Source: UBA12018 sp051656605
GTDB lineage: Bacteria; Bacteroidota; Bacteroidia; Bacteroidales; CAMTPD01
Length of the DNA: 64,000 nucleotides
Direction of reading: 5' to 3'
Assembly (NCBI GenBank): GCA_051656605.1
Contig: JBOGCF010000008.1
Location: 1-64,000 of the forward strand
Positions 16,334 to 23,706 of the stretch are shown here, one piece after another. Under the pieces are notes generated by a model, which had not been told where the DNA came from, ran no database searches, and saw only the letters and a list, made by a program, of their open reading frames with translations. The stretch's first letter is position 1, and each line of letters begins with the position of its first letter. The position numbers were made by a program, and so were the translations under genes.

Positions 16334-18388
16334 TTAAAATTTTAACGACACTACAGCTCCGATATCGGTTTTGTTATTTCCTTCTATTTCTTCCAGTGCG
16401 CTTCCTATTTTCGTGCGATCATTGTAATGTGTTGATGACACCTTTATCGATGATGAAAAGTATTGGTTCATTTTCACTCCGATATTCAAACTCCACCGAA
16501 AACCTTCACCATACATCGTTGTCATTCCATAGGTATAGGGTAATGCTTTCTCATAGCTCGCCAAACGGGCATCGTATGATTTCGTGTTGAAGTAAATCAA
16601 GTATCCATCTATTCGAAGTTTGTTTTGCAAGATTCCGATACCGGCATTTTGACTGACAGCCCATCCTTTGTTGTTCGATAAATCTTTTGATTGGGCAACA
16701 ACCATCTCTGCTGTTGTTCTGAACCACCTGTTGTTTTTATTTCCGTATACTCCTTGCAATCTGAATTTGTCTCGAGCCAAGGGTAAAATCAATAAATCGT
16801 CACTCTCGAGACTTCTTATATTTTGCTCCCTCGTTTTGCGTACATACCGAAAAGAGACGGTTTCATTTGTCATTGTAGAATAAGAGGCCAACATCATCCA
16901 CTCCTTTCCAAGGGAAGAAGTATACACACCGTACTTCATTTCGGGAGAATAAAACAGATCAATATACCCGCTTAGTTTGAGTCCGCGAAAAGGGTATAAA
17001 CTAATACCGGTATACAAACCTTGTTCGTTCGACACCGTGTTGTTAACAACATAACTACCCGGTGTAAAAGCATAGTAATTCCTTGCATAATTACGATACA
17101 AAAGTTGTATTTCAACATTGTAAACAGGCTTTATGAACACCCCGTTAATAGTGGCAAGTCCATTATTTGTTAATAAGGAAGTTTCTCCAAACAATGTATA
17201 TGTTCGTTGTTTAAAGCGATAGTTAACAGCCACATTACAAAGATTATTTCCCCGTGGTTTATAAACATTATAAGGTTTATCATCCCAGATTAGATTGCTC
17301 TTTCCAAAGTTATTTAAAGCAGCAGTTAACCCGATATCAACATGCTTATAAACAAACTGAGTATTCACGCCAAACAGTTGATGAGTTATTACACTTTTCT
17401 TATTTTTCTCACGCATAATGTTGTGAATTCCATCTTTCTTAAACGACTTAATTCCCAAGCTATCCACAATTCCGTCGAGCTTCTTTTGGGAATAGAATAG
17501 CGAAACATCAAAACTTCCCAAGCGTAAAGTTGTGGCTACTCCGCGGTAAAATCCAGACTCGGTAGCAGAGAAATGTTTTCGTATTCCTTTCGAAAGTCGT
17601 TCTTGCGAGGTAGTCATCACGGTTTTGGAAGGAGAGTAGCTGTTGCCAAATACCAATCCTTGTCCGAAAGCCAATTTATAATCGCCTACCACAATACTTT
17701 TAATGCATTTGAGGTCTTTTACCATGGCATGAAATGAATAGAAGTCGTATCCTTTGTGATGCATGTTCCAAAAAGGCTCGCCTTGATCTTTTTCGGCCAC
17801 GAATCCGACCGACCATTTATCGCCCGATGTAATAGAGTAGCGAAGCGAGTGCGAAAAGGGTTCTCCAAGGTATTGTCGGTTCGGATATTTTTCAAGAATG
17901 GTGTCAGCAATCACCTTATAACCTTTCTTGGTTTGCAGTGTTTGGCCATACGAACCGATCAACTGATGCTTTATTTTTCGTTTAGACCGGGTAGCTTCAC
18001 TTTTATCCGCTAATTGAGACTGTTTATCGAAAAAAAGAAACATCGAAAGCAATTGAGCTTTGTCGATAGAAAGTCCATTGATAAACTTCAGTTCGTAAGG
18101 TGTAATAAGTGGCTTATTTTTATCTCGAAATATGAGAAAAGAATCTACTTCGGCTTCGGTAAACAATACCAATGATAACAGTTGTTCCTTGTTGACAACA
18201 TCTGGTTGAAAGGGGTTAATAAGATAGTAACTGAGCATTTCATACCACTCTTCACTATCAGTTATTAAATCACTATCAACAACATATTGATCAAACCAAC
18301 CAGTATCATAAGAGTCTGATTGATAAACTTGTGCTTGTATTGATAAAGACATTATCAACATTAGTTGAAAAGTAAGTATTAACCGCAT
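16334..18388 (-). CDS. Exported ComEA-like helix-hairpin-helix protein with a beta-barrel region
   Basis: A 684-residue protein with a Sec signal peptide (MRLILTFQLMLIMSLSIQAQ). Residues about 66-118 form a tandem helix-hairpin-helix like ComEA (VNKEQLLSLVLFTEAEVDSF, then LITPYELKFINGLSIDKAQLL). The rest, from about 130 to the end, alternates polar and hydrophobic residues with many aromatics, ends in a beta-strand (DIGAVVSLKF) and reads like an outer-membrane beta-barrel. HhH modules usually bind DNA, so this layout would place a DNA-binding fold in the periplasm; that role is inference. It follows the 275-residue barrel gene by 16 bases, and the two are probably an operon. Confidence 0.72.
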   Translation of the reverse strand: MRLILTFQLMLIMSLSIQAQVYQSDSYDTGWFDQYVVDSDLITDSEEWYEMLSYYLINPFQPDVVNKEQLLSLVLFTEAEVDSFLIFRDKNKPLITPYELKFINGLSIDKAQLLSMFLFFDKQSQLADKSEATRSKRKIKHQLIGSYGQTLQTKKGYKVIADTILEKYPNRQYLGEPFSHSLRYSITSGDKWSVGFVAEKDQGEPFWNMHHKGYDFYSFHAMVKDLKCIKSIVVGDYKLAFGQGLVFGNSYSPSKTVMTTSQERLSKGIRKHFSATESGFYRGVATTLRLGSFDVSLFYSQKKLDGIVDSLGIKSFKKDGIHNIMREKNKKSVITHQLFGVNTQFVYKHVDIGLTAALNNFGKSNLIWDDKPYNVYKPRGNNLCNVAVNYRFKQRTYTLFGETSLLTNNGLATINGVFIKPVYNVEIQLLYRNYARNYYAFTPGSYVVNNTVSNEQGLYTGISLYPFRGLKLSGYIDLFYSPEMKYGVYTSSLGKEWMMLASYSTMTNETVSFRYVRKTREQNIRSLESDDLLILPLARDKFRLQGVYGNKNNRWFRTTAEMVVAQSKDLSNNKGWAVSQNAGIGILQNKLRIDGYLIYFNTKSYDARLASYEKALPYTYGMTTMYGEGFRWSLNIGVKMNQYFSSSIKVSSTHYNDRTKIGSALEEIEGNNKTDIGAVVSLKF

Positions 18389-18404
18389 GTTAACAAAGTG
18401 TATT

Positions 18405-19232
18405 TTAAAACAGATAACTCAAAGAAACGCCCGAACTTATACCTAGTTGTTGATGATAAAGTGCTAATACATCCACATTCATTTTACGAAAAGAATATCC
18501 CATACCTAAGGAAGGTTGAAGTGGTTTCGTACAGAACCCGACACGCAAATCAAACGTTGAAACGGGAGTATATTCGAGACCTGCTCTGAATGAAACTCCT
18601 TCATTTTCGAGATAAACAACCTCTGAAGTCACCAAACTTGTATTCGAAATGGCATAATACCCTCCAGCTCTTATACAATAACCAAAGAATGGTAAACTGC
18701 CATCACTGTATTCCTGTAGTGTAAACGAGGGGGCATCTTGAACCGAACATCCGAGCATTAATTTCTCATTAAATTCATACGTAAGTCCAATGTCTAAAGA
18801 GAGTCGGGAAGGTCTTTCATCCACTGCAATAATAGTTGCCATCCGGTAGTTAACACCAATACCTAGTGCAAGGGATTTTGTCAATAACCTGTTCACACCA
18901 ATGTTTATATTCGTTTCCCGAAACTGATCGAACCCAGTAGTACTTACTGACAATAAAGCATTTAGAACTTTATTAGGGACAAATACGTCTCCCGAAAGTG
19001 TTGATAACTCTTTCATGGAAAATCTGTTGAAATAGTTAATTTGTACAAGTCCGTCGTCTAGAAATGAAGAAAAAGAAGGATTAGAACGAACAGATAAAAC
19101 CGAACCTATTCCGCCTAAAGAAAGAGATCTGATTTCTTCGCTGCGCAAATGATCCGAAGCATTTAAACTTAAAGAAGAAATAAACAATAATAGAAGATAG
19201 GATATGCAATATGCCTTTGTTTTGGAAGTCAT
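18405..19232 (-). CDS. Putative outer-membrane barrel protein (PorV/FadL-like)
   Basis: A 275-residue protein with a signal peptide (about 1-25, ending LSLNA). The mature part has repeated amphipathic strands (SLGGIGSVLSVRSNPSF, NINIGVNRLLTKSLALGIG, SFRAGLEYTPVSTFDLRVG, GISSGVSLSYLF) and ends in a phenylalanine, as outer-membrane barrels do. The N-terminal glycine-rich strand followed by NP recalls PorV/FadL-like proteins (SLGG...NP). It directly precedes the HhH-barrel gene (16-base gap), so the two may work together. Function is unknown. Confidence 0.62.
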   Translation of the reverse strand: MTSKTKAYCISYLLLLFISSLSLNASDHLRSEEIRSLSLGGIGSVLSVRSNPSFSSFLDDGLVQINYFNRFSMKELSTLSGDVFVPNKVLNALLSVSTTGFDQFRETNINIGVNRLLTKSLALGIGVNYRMATIIAVDERPSRLSLDIGLTYEFNEKLMLGCSVQDAPSFTLQEYSDGSLPFFGYCIRAGGYYAISNTSLVTSEVVYLENEGVSFRAGLEYTPVSTFDLRVGFCTKPLQPSLGMGYSFRKMNVDVLALYHQQLGISSGVSLSYLF

Positions 19233-19369
19233 TGATGTAGGTATTTCTAATGGTTAACAATTGAATCAAATATAGATCAAATTTATCTATTCACGTAATT
19301 ATTAAAACTTTAAATGAGAAGAAATAATAATATCCGAATTATCATAAATAAAATAAGGAGGAAATGATA

Positions 19370-19377
19370 TACATTTG
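19370..19377 (+). promoter_or_regulatory. Possible -7 box immediately before DUF4294 gene
   Basis: TACATTTG ends only six bases before the ATG at 19384. If used, the transcript would be leaderless or nearly so. A GGAGGA sequence sits further upstream (19357-19362) and would serve a different start at 19365, giving a 7-codon reading frame whose TGA overlaps the DUF4294 ATG. No -33 TTG is evident, so the call is uncertain. Confidence 0.35.
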
Positions 19378-19383
19378 CGGCGT

Positions 19384-19989
19384 ATGAAAAAGAGACATCT
19401 ATATATATTACTACTGTTTATTAACATCGCGACCTTCAGTTCTTGGGCTCAAAATAAAAGAGTAATTGTTTTACCTGAAGGAATTCAGCTCGGACAGGTT
19501 GTGAATGGAGATACTATACCTATTGTGTATCTGAAAGATGTAATTGTATATCCGGAATATAAATTCAAAAACAAGAAAGAAGAACAACACTACTGGAAAC
19601 TGGTACGCGATGTAAAGAAAACATTACCACTCGCAAAGATTGTACACGCAACACTGTTAGAAACATACGAATACATGGAAACGCTTCCAAACGATAAAGC
19701 AAGAGAAGAACACTTGAAACGTATGGAAAAGGAGTTGTTTGAAGAATATAAACCGACTCTTAAGAAACTGACTTTGTCACAAGGAAAACTTCTTATCAAA
19801 CTGATAGACAGAGAGTGTAATCAGTCTTCTTTTAATCTTGTAAAAGCATTCTTAGGTTCCTTCAGAGCCGGATTTTGGAACTTATTTGCAGGCATGTTCG
19901 GTGCCAGTCTTAAATCGGACTATGATCCGAAAGGAAAAGACGCAATGACCGAACGTGTTGCCATATTAGTAGAGAGAGGACTTATTTAG
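19384..19989 (+). CDS. DUF4294 exported protein
   Basis: A 201-residue protein with a signal peptide (about 1-22, ending SSWAQ). The mature sequence begins with a beta-rich segment (VLPEGIQLGQVVNGDTIPIVYL) followed by YPEYKFKNKKEEQHYWKL and a helical region rich in Lys/Glu, which I recognise as the Bacteroidetes DUF4294 family. No catalytic motif is visible; function unknown. The ATG at 19384 is chosen over an upstream TTG at 19375. The last 8 bases overlap the 3' end of the convergent methyltransferase gene. Confidence 0.8.
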   Translation: MKKRHLYILLLFINIATFSSWAQNKRVIVLPEGIQLGQVVNGDTIPIVYLKDVIVYPEYKFKNKKEEQHYWKLVRDVKKTLPLAKIVHATLLETYEYMETLPNDKAREEHLKRMEKELFEEYKPTLKKLTLSQGKLLIKLIDRECNQSSFNLVKAFLGSFRAGFWNLFAGMFGASLKSDYDPKGKDAMTERVAILVERGLI

Positions 19990-20518
19990 TCAGTAGTTTA
20001 AAACAATCCCACATTACGATACCAGCCGTAACCGAAACGTTAAGCGAATGTTTTGTTCCGTATTGTGGGATCTCTATGCAATGATCGCAACTATCAATTA
20101 CCGATTGTTGCACCCCTTTCACTTCATTTCCCATCACAATAGCCACCTTCTCGCCAACCTTGAAAGTAAGCTCATCGAGCATAATACTATGCTCTACTTG
20201 CTCTACTGCATATACCGTATATCCATTATCCTTCAAAGATTTAACAGCCTCATGAGTATCTTCAAAATAACGCCAGTTTACCGTATCTTCTGCGCCTAAA
20301 GCCGTTTTATGAATTTCAGGATTAGGAGGAGTAGCAGTAATGCCACATAAATAAATAGCTTCAGCTTTAAATGCATCGGCTGTTCTGAATACAGATCCTA
20401 CATTGTTAAGACTTCGAATGTGATCAAGTACAACAACCAAAGGAATTTTATCCGTTTCTTTGAATTCTTCTACACTCAATCTATTCAGTTCTGTTATCTT
20501 TAATTTTCTCATATTCAT
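19982..20518 (-). CDS. SpoU/TrmH-family RNA 2'-O-methyltransferase
   Basis: A SAM-dependent ribose methyltransferase of the SPOUT superfamily that modifies tRNA or rRNA. Motif 1 is LVVVLDHIRSLNNVGSVFRT (about 27-46) with the conserved Asn and Arg; motif 2 is KVAIVMGNEVKGV near 130; motif 3 is IEIPQYGTKHSLNVSVTAGI near 150-168, containing the trefoil-knot SLNVSVA-like sequence. At 178 residues it is the compact form lacking an N-terminal RNA-binding extension. The target nucleotide is not determinable. A second ATG two codons in is possible. Confidence 0.9.
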   Translation of the reverse strand: MNMRKLKITELNRLSVEEFKETDKIPLVVVLDHIRSLNNVGSVFRTADAFKAEAIYLCGITATPPNPEIHKTALGAEDTVNWRYFEDTHEAVKSLKDNGYTVYAVEQVEHSIMLDELTFKVGEKVAIVMGNEVKGVQQSVIDSCDHCIEIPQYGTKHSLNVSVTAGIVMWDCFKLLTK

Positions 20519-20964
20519 CTATTATTTATAGCTGTACAAAAGTACATAGAAGTTTAACAACACCTGTTCAAAAGGTGTGCATTTCTAGCGGAAAGAAAAT
20601 AATAAATAAGACTTGACAATCCCGAATACTTATACATACAACCCCCTTAAAGTGATCTCCAAATTATTTAGCATAAAAGTAATCACTCATTTTGAAGTAC
20701 TTTTTAAACGGAATCAACACATCTCGGTACAAGAAAGTTTTTAACTTTGCTACGTTTCAACAATTATCATAACCTGTGAATAACACAACTAAACCCTTAT
20801 TTATAGAGGAGTTACGATTGTTGAAATGTACACCGTAACCTAGTAGGGAATAATGATAAGTTAAATAGCAAGAAAAGCCGAACATTTGTATCAACCTTTT
20901 CCACAGTATATTATTATCATTATTTCTTTTTAAAAAGTATTCTATATAATATTATATATAATCG
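20519..20964. other. Intergenic region with DnaA-box-like sites and an AT-rich tract
   Basis: No gene is supported. The stretch contains TGTGAATAA (20775-20783, complement TTATTCACA, a perfect TTATNCACA match), TTTTCCACA (20897-20905, one mismatch), a 10-bp inverted repeat TTTCAACAAT (20755-20764 with 20817-20826), a TAACTTTG box at 20742-20749, and an extremely AT-rich run at 20925-20963 directly before nadA. Confidence 0.45.
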
Positions 20965-21951
20965 ATGTTGATGAAAACTGAAAAGGGCTACAATGATACG
21001 CCGATTGCCGAAGGCACTAACCTTATCGAAGAGATTAAGAAACTGAAAAAGGAAAAGAACGCTGTAATACTTGCTCACTACTATCAAAACGGAGATGTGC
21101 AAGATATAGCAGACTTTGTAGGAGATAGTCTGGCCTTAGCTCAATGGGCTTCTAAAACCGACGCAGACGTTATCGTGATGTGTGGCGTACACTTCATGGG
21201 CGAAACTGCTAAAATCCTTTGTCCGGGTAAGCAAGTATTGGTTCCGGACTTGAATGCCGGATGTTCTTTAGCCGATAGTTGCCCTTCAGAGGCGTTTGAA
21301 GCGTTTGTAAAGCAACATCCCGATCACACTGTGATTTCGTACGTAAATACGTCTGCCGCCGTTAAAGCGCACACAGATGTGGTTGTCACTTCAACCAACG
21401 CAAAGCAAATTGTGGGTAGTTTTCCGAAAGAAGAGAAGATCATCTTCGGTCCCGACCGTAATTTAGGAAATTACATTAACAGCGTTACAGGCCGTCAAAT
21501 GCTTTTATGGGATGGTGCATGTCATGTGCATGAACAATTCTCCTTAGAGAAGATCCTAGAGCTTAAAAACAGCTATCCTGAGGCTCTAATCCTAGCACAT
21601 CCTGAATGCAAAAGTGTAATCTTGAACATTGCGGACCATATTGGCTCTACTGCCGCACTGCTTAATTATGCAACAAAGTCGGCAAACAAACAGTTCATTG
21701 TAGCAACAGAATCGGGTATTATCCACGAAATGCGCAAACAGAATCCTGAAAAGGAATTCATTCCGGCGCCGCCCAACGACAGTACTTGCGCTTGCAACGA
21801 ATGTAGCTTTATGCGTTTGAATACGATGGAGAAGTTGTACAATGCACTTAAATTTGGCTGGCCCGAAGTAAATGTGGATGCAGCAATTCAGGAAAAAGCA
21901 TTAAAACCTATTGAGAAAATGCTTGAAATCTCTGCAAACTTAGGTCTATAG
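20965..21951 (+). CDS. nadA: Quinolinate synthase A
   Basis: A [4Fe-4S] enzyme that condenses iminoaspartate (from NadB) with dihydroxyacetone phosphate to quinolinate in NAD biosynthesis. Family sequences are clear: ILAHYYQNGDVQDIADFVGD near 35-54, NAGCSLADSC (Cys100), GACHVHE (Cys186), AHPEC near 212 and CNECSFMRLNTMEKL (Cys280); these three cysteines are the likely cluster ligands. 328 residues is full length. The start may be the ATG at 20965 or the ATG two codons later. The following hairpin at 21994-22061 ends the transcript. Confidence 0.95.
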   Translation: MLMKTEKGYNDTPIAEGTNLIEEIKKLKKEKNAVILAHYYQNGDVQDIADFVGDSLALAQWASKTDADVIVMCGVHFMGETAKILCPGKQVLVPDLNAGCSLADSCPSEAFEAFVKQHPDHTVISYVNTSAAVKAHTDVVVTSTNAKQIVGSFPKEEKIIFGPDRNLGNYINSVTGRQMLLWDGACHVHEQFSLEKILELKNSYPEALILAHPECKSVILNIADHIGSTAALLNYATKSANKQFIVATESGIIHEMRKQNPEKEFIPAPPNDSTCACNECSFMRLNTMEKLYNALKFGWPEVNVDAAIQEKALKPIEKMLEISANLGL

Positions 21952-21993
21952 TATTTAATTGCAAAACAAGCAATTACAATCTTTATAAACAAC

Positions 21994-22061
21994 ATATCCC
22001 GTTATTAAAACGAAGTTATCAACAGGTATTTGTTGAGCCTCGTTTCAATAACGGGATATTT
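21994..22061. terminator. Bidirectional terminator between nadA and rdgB
   Basis: A long stem (21994-22013 with 22040-22059, about 19 of 20 paired) lies between the convergent genes nadA and rdgB, with AT-rich flanks on both sides. Confidence 0.8.
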
Positions 22062-22085
22062 ATTTTGTACAAACAGCGTGTTTGT

Positions 22086-22670
22086 TTAGAAGTCTTGCGA
22101 AGCTAAGAAGTCGGCAAGTTGAGCGGTTGCTCTTGCTCTGTGGCTGATTTTGTTCTTAACATCCGCTCCTAGTTGAGCAAAAGATTCACAATAACCCTCC
22201 GGTACAAAGATCGGATCATAACCAAAACCTTCCGCACCTTTCTTCTCTGTTGCAATGGAACCATTTACGATTCCGTCGAAGAGATACTCTTTTCCGTCTA
22301 GAATCAGTGCGATCACTGTACGGAAACGTGCCTTTCTATTTGCTTTGTCTTTTAGTTCTTCGAGCGCTTTGTTCATATTGTCTTCCGAGCTTCTTGCCGG
22401 ACCCGCATAACGGGCCGAATAAACGCCCGGTGCGTTGTTCAAGGCTTCGATCTCTAATCCTGTATCATCGGCAAAGCAATCGTAACCGAATTTTTCTTTC
22501 ACAAAACGAGCCTTTTGCAAAGCATTCCCTTCTAGCGTGTCTGCTGTTTCGGGTATATCATCGAAGCAGTTGATCTCTGCCAAACTCACAATCTCAAAAC
22601 GATCGCCAAGTATGGCGCTAATTTCTTCGAGCTTGTGTTTATTGTTCGTTGCAAAAACAATTCTTTTCAT
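22086..22670 (-). CDS. rdgB: XTP/dITP diphosphatase
   Basis: House-cleaning nucleotide pyrophosphatase that hydrolyses dITP and XTP to monophosphates, preventing their incorporation into DNA. Ham1-family motifs: FATNNKHKLEEI at 5-16, DDTGLEIEAL near 66-75, PGVYSARYAG near 79-88, FGYDPIF near 150 and SHRARA near 177. 194 residues is normal. It is followed (on its strand) by the nadA-side terminator; upstream, 54 bases away, is the YitT gene on the same strand. Confidence 0.95.
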   Translation of the reverse strand: MKRIVFATNNKHKLEEISAILGDRFEIVSLAEINCFDDIPETADTLEGNALQKARFVKEKFGYDCFADDTGLEIEALNNAPGVYSARYAGPARSSEDNMNKALEELKDKANRKARFRTVIALILDGKEYLFDGIVNGSIATEKKGAEGFGYDPIFVPEGYCESFAQLGADVKNKISHRARATAQLADFLASQDF

Positions 22671-22724
22671 CCTTATTTTAGTTATTAACGAAGTTATTAA
22701 ATTGTTGATAAGGTCTGTAATGTT

Positions 22725-23594
22725 CTAGGCCTTAATAGGTTCAAAGCCTTCTCCGTATACACCCATTACGCTAGCTTGCGTAATAAAAGCTCTTTCATCA
22801 ATGTTCTTAACAAGTCGGAATACAGAACGTGATTCTGTCTTTTTAGCTACCACAACCACGACTTTTACTTCATTTTTTGAATACCAACCGGTACCATCCA
22901 ATACCGTGCAACCTCTATCAAGATCTTTGATGATAGAGTCGGCTATTTTTTCATACTCCTTTGAGTAGATAAAATATTGATACGACTGTCTGCTTCCGTT
23001 AAGGATCATATCGATAACAAGCGACATGATTACCATAATAACCAAGGCATATACAATCTTTTCAATACTATGGAAAATGAAATAAGAAGAACTAATGATA
23101 ATCAAATCGCAAAGTAACATGATACGACCTATCGAGATGTGTCGGTATTTATTAACAATGGCAGCAATGATATCTGTACCTCCGGTGCTTCCGTTACCCA
23201 AGAAAGATAATCCGAGTCCACCGCCCAACATAAATGCACCGATAACGATAGAAAGTAGCGGGTCGTTTGGTAAAAGTGGTTCGGTAATCAAGTTTTGGAA
23301 AAAGCGAAGGAGAAGGGTGAGGATACCGACACCAAAAAGCGTTTTCAACAAGAAGCGAAAACCGAGAATTTTAAAGCCGGCAGCAAGAAGGATAGCATTA
23401 AGTACGAAATAGGAAAGGTAAACAGGAATCCCCGTACTATAAAAGATAAGTGAGCTTACGCCCGTAAGTCCGCCCGGAACAATACCATTGGAAAGAATAA
23501 AAGCATTGAAGCCGAAGGCGTATAAAATTAAACCGAGCAAGATCACGGCGTAATCCTGCACGGCATAACAAATCTTGGTAAAAGATTTCTTCAT
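22725..23594 (-). CDS. YitT/DUF2179-family membrane protein
   Basis: An inner-membrane protein of about 289 residues. Roughly five hydrophobic helices fill the first 200 residues (YAVILLGLILYAFGFNAFIL, GVGILTLLLRFF, GAFMLGGGLGLSFLGNGSTG, IIISSSYFIF, VIMSLVIDMIL), with the family motif GNGSTGGTDIIA. A soluble C-terminal DUF2179 domain follows (DRGCTVLDGTGWYSKNEVKV, ending AFITQASVMGVYGEGFEPI). Function of the family is not established. The ATG at 23594 is preferred over an upstream TTG. It may share a transcript with rdgB. Confidence 0.88.
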   Translation of the reverse strand: MKKSFTKICYAVQDYAVILLGLILYAFGFNAFILSNGIVPGGLTGVSSLIFYSTGIPVYLSYFVLNAILLAAGFKILGFRFLLKTLFGVGILTLLLRFFQNLITEPLLPNDPLLSIVIGAFMLGGGLGLSFLGNGSTGGTDIIAAIVNKYRHISIGRIMLLCDLIIISSSYFIFHSIEKIVYALVIMVIMSLVIDMILNGSRQSYQYFIYSKEYEKIADSIIKDLDRGCTVLDGTGWYSKNEVKVVVVVAKKTESRSVFRLVKNIDERAFITQASVMGVYGEGFEPIKA

Positions 23595-23660
23595 TGATAT
23601 TATCAATCTATATGATTCTACTCTTGTAAAAAGTCAAAAGCGAAAAAGTCTCGACATTAA

Positions 23661-23686
23661 CTCCCCGGATCTGTAATTCCGGGGAG
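23661..23686. terminator. GC-rich hairpin between leuS and YitT genes
   Basis: A 9-bp perfect stem CTCCCCGGA/TCCGGGGAG (23661-23669 with 23678-23686) lies 20 bases after the leuS stop. A short T-run follows only at some distance on the minus strand, so it could be a weak terminator or an mRNA 3'-end stabiliser. Confidence 0.5.
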
Positions 23687-23706
23687 CAATGAAGATATAC
23701 TTTATA

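Noticed and set aside
20519..20964. NAD-related riboswitch upstream of nadA
   Set aside because: No fold or conserved motif of the known NAD+ riboswitch classes could be recognised; only AT-rich DNA and DnaA-box-like sequences.
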